A DNA stretch of 64,000 nucleotides from Pseudomonas putida S13.1.2 (GTDB lineage: Bacteria > Pseudomonadota > Gammaproteobacteria > Pseudomonadales > Pseudomonadaceae). The DNA is taken from positions 3,782,001 to 3,846,000 of the forward strand of contig NZ_CP010979.1 in the NCBI RefSeq assembly GCF_000498395.2. Direction: 5' to 3'. The notes under the pieces were generated by a model that worked only from the letters and a program-made list of their open reading frames with translations, made no database searches and was not told the DNA's origin. Positions 62,207 to 64,000 of the stretch are shown piece after piece. Numbering within the stretch: position 1 is the first letter of the stretch; the number at the start of each line of letters is the position of its first letter. The translations under genes were made by a program, and so were the position numbers.

Positions 62207-62458
62207 TCAGGCAGCGGCCTTGGCAGCGTCCTTCAGCAGCTGAGCAACACGCTCAGACGGCTGTGCGCCCTGGCTCAGCCAGTAGGTGACGCGCTCTTGG
62301 TTGACCGACAGCTTGACTTCGGCGCCCGATGCGATCGGGTTGAAGAAGCCAACGCGCTCAACGAAACGGCCGTCACGGGCGTTACGCGAGTTGGTCACGG
62401 TCAGGTGGTAGAATGGGCGCTTTTTCGAGCCGCCACGGGCCAGACGAATGGTTACCAT
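62207..62458 (-). CDS. rpsP: Ribosomal protein S16
   Basis: Small-subunit protein, 83 residues (MVTIRLARGGSKKRPFYHLT, GRFVERVGFFNPIA). ATG 62458 is chosen; upstream codons in the same frame are non-conserved leader. First gene of the rpsP-rimM-trmD-rplS operon, so its promoter is likely within 62459-62660. Confidence 0.97.
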   Translation of the reverse strand: MVTIRLARGGSKKRPFYHLTVTNSRNARDGRFVERVGFFNPIASGAEVKLSVNQERVTYWLSQGAQPSERVAQLLKDAAKAAA

Positions 62459-62667
62459 GTGAACATCGTTCCTATAGTCGGTGTTGCAGTTTGTACTGCA
62501 AATCTGAATGCCAAATAGGCACACGGGTGCCCAAAAGGCCGCATATTCTCGGGGAATACACGGACATTTGCAAATGACTTTTTCGGCAAGGCATTGCCCC
62601 ACCGTCCAGATTTGCCGGTTTAGCCGCTAAATCAACGGCAGTTGCCCCGCCGGGGCGGGGGTTGTGG

Positions 62668-62695
62668 AAGCCTGCCCAGCTAAAGGCAGGCTTGC
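62668..62695 (-). terminator. Probable terminator hairpin after ffh
   Basis: Minus-strand AAGCCTGCC and GGCAGGCTT stem with a small loop, 11 bases after the ffh stop. The T-run is only two bases, so efficiency is uncertain. A second GC hairpin (ccccgccggggcgggg) follows at about 62645-62660. Confidence 0.5.
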
Positions 62696-62705
62696 GCAAT
62701 AGGGG

Positions 62706-64000
62706 TTACAGCTTCGGCATGCCGCCGCCTGGCAGCATCCCGCCCAGGCCACGCATCATCTTGGCCATGCCGCCTTTGGCGGAAAATTTCTTCATCATCT
62801 TCTGCATTTGCTTGTGCTGCTTGATCAGCCGGCCGATGTCCTGCACCTGGGTACCGGAACCCAGGGCGATACGGCGCTTGCGCGAACCACTGATCAGGTC
62901 AGGGTCGCGGCGCTCGGCCGGGGTCATGGAGTTGATGATGGCTTCCATCTGCTTGAACTGCTTCTCGGCCGCGCCCTGGGCGTTGCCCATCTGCGACAGG
63001 TTGACCCCGCCGATGCTCGGCAGCTTGTCCATCAGGCCGCCCAGGCCGCCCATGTTCTTCATCTGTTGCAGCTGGTCGCGGAAGTCTTCGAGGTCGAAGC
63101 CCTTGCCCTTCTTCAGCTTCTTGGCCAGCTTGTCGGCCTTGGCCTTGTCGATGGTCTGCTCGGCCTGCTCGATCAGGCTGAGCACGTCGCCCATGCCGAG
63201 GATGCGCGAAGCGACGCGGTCGGGGTGGAACGGCTCGAGGGCCTCGGTCTTCTCACCCATACCGATGAACTTGATCGGCTTGCCGGTAATGGCACGCACC
63301 GACAGCGCAGCACCGCCACGGGCGTCACCGTCAACCTTGGTCAGCACCACGCCGGTCAGCGGCAGGGCCTCGCCAAAGGCCTTGGCAGTGTTGGCGGCGT
63401 CCTGGCCGGTCATGGCGTCGACCACGAACAGCGTCTCGATCGGCTTGACTGCTGCGTGCAGCGCCTTGATCTCGTCCATCATGTCGGCGTCGATGTGCAG
63501 ACGGCCGGCGGTGTCGACGATGACCACATCGATGAACTTCAGCTTGGCTTCACGGATGGCCGCTTCGGCAATGGCCACCGGCTTCTGGCTGATGTCGGAC
63601 GGGAAGAAGGTGACGCCGATGTCGTTGGCCAGGGTTTCCAGCTGCTTGATCGCCGCCGGACGGTAGACGTCGGCGGACACCACCATCACGCTCTTTTTCT
63701 TGCGCTCTTTAAGGAAGCGCGCCAGCTTGCCGGCGGTGGTTGTCTTACCGGCGCCCTGCAGGCCGGCCATCAGCACCACGGCAGGCGGCGCAGCATTGAG
63801 CGCGAGGTCTTCGTTGGCCGCGCCCATCAGGCTTTCCAGCTCGGCCTGGACGATCTTCACGAACGCCTGGCCCGGGGTCAGGCTGCGCGACACTTCGGTG
63901 CCGACCGCACGTTCCTTGACGCTATTGACGAAATCCTTCACCACCGGCAGGGCAACGTCGGCCTCGAGCAGGGCCATGCGCACTTCGCGCAGCGTGTCCT
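62706..64000 (-). CDS. ffh: Signal recognition particle protein Ffh (5' end cut by the window)
   Basis: GTPase that binds 4.5S RNA and hydrophobic signal sequences and delivers ribosomes to FtsY. The coding frame continues to the window edge. About 29 N-terminal residues are missing, judging by the family start. NG domain: G1 GLQGAGKTTTAGKLA, G3 VDTAGRLH, G4 TKVDGDARGG, ending in the Met-rich M domain (QMKNMGGLGGLMDKLP, QMQKMMKKFSAKGGMAKMMR). The ATG-looking start at 63983 is internal. Confidence 0.96.
   Translation of the reverse strand, partial: DTLREVRMALLEADVALPVVKDFVNSVKERAVGTEVSRSLTPGQAFVKIVQAELESLMGAANEDLALNAAPPAVVLMAGLQGAGKTTTAGKLARFLKERKKKSVMVVSADVYRPAAIKQLETLANDIGVTFFPSDISQKPVAIAEAAIREAKLKFIDVVIVDTAGRLHIDADMMDEIKALHAAVKPIETLFVVDAMTGQDAANTAKAFGEALPLTGVVLTKVDGDARGGAALSVRAITGKPIKFIGMGEKTEALEPFHPDRVASRILGMGDVLSLIEQAEQTIDKAKADKLAKKLKKGKGFDLEDFRDQLQQMKNMGGLGGLMDKLPSIGGVNLSQMGNAQGAAEKQFKQMEAIINSMTPAERRDPDLISGSRKRRIALGSGTQVQDIGRLIKQHKQMQKMMKKFSAKGGMAKMMRGLGGMLPGGGMPKL

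Noticed and set aside
62706..63983. ATG at 63983 as the start of ffh
   Set aside because: Conserved Ffh sequence continues upstream to the window edge (DTLREVR), so this Met is internal.

Overview
The window is GC-rich chromosomal DNA from a Pseudomonas, almost certainly of the P. putida group. Three things support this: the protein sequences (RsmJ, PlsB, PPC, Wsp and Ydc proteins), the dense REP-type palindromes, and a gene order that agrees with what I recall of P. putida KT2440 around the dapE to ffh segment. No rRNA, tRNA, CRISPR array, prophage or insertion sequence was found. Most of the DNA is core genome.

Layout. 0.2-7 kb (+): dapE, rlmA, a small unknown protein, a divergent cold-shock gene, plsB, and two exported proteins (YbaY-type lipoprotein, DUF4197). 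7-14.6 kb: an RND efflux permease with its lipoprotein adaptor (-), then a short accessory-looking stretch (a frameshifted DUF3077-like gene behind a highly structured leader, and a flavin monooxygenase), then a TetR regulator (+). 14.7-23.6 kb (mostly -): rsmJ, an internally repeated unknown protein (+), extensin-like and PEP-mutase-like proteins, DUF72, tsaB, adk, ppc. 23.8-29.8 kb: DUF4398 and OmpA lipoproteins (+), then small membrane protein, alpha/beta hydrolase, DUF1704, lipoprotein and TetR genes (-). 30-32.7 kb: lysS and prfB, the latter with its programmed +1 frameshift. 32.9-41.4 kb (-): the complete surface-sensing wspABCDEF-wspR locus that controls c-di-GMP. 41.6-48 kb: a TerB/DUF533 protein (-), then ydcSTUV-patD (+), for uptake of a polyamine-like substrate and aminobutyraldehyde oxidation. 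48.3-55 kb: an OYE-family reductase, recJ, yaeQ (-), CaiB-type CoA transferase and a solute-binding-like protein (+), DUF3509 and a degenerate receiver protein (-). 55.2-64 kb (all -): thrC, hom, dsbC, xerD, a thioesterase, rplS-trmD-rimM-rpsP, and ffh, which is cut by the window end.

How the genes work together. wspA-F form a chemosensory-like relay whose output is the diguanylate cyclase WspR. ydcS-V import a substrate whose aldehyde product PatD oxidises. hom and thrC are consecutive threonine-pathway steps. rpsP-rimM-trmD-rplS and prfB-lysS serve translation.

Most noteworthy signals. (1) The leader of the DUF3077-like gene (11872-12059, minus strand) has two mutually exclusive foldings that share the same two segments, one of which covers the region between ribosome binding site and start codon. 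This is a riboswitch-like layout I cannot match to a named family. (2) A strong minus-strand terminator at 54147-54185 has a C-rich anti-Shine-Dalgarno loop and sits behind a structured stretch, so it may end a small RNA. (3) A perfect 39-bp inverted REP pair lies between ydcS and ydcT. Seventeen REP elements or pairs are scattered between genes and fall into several covarying core types.
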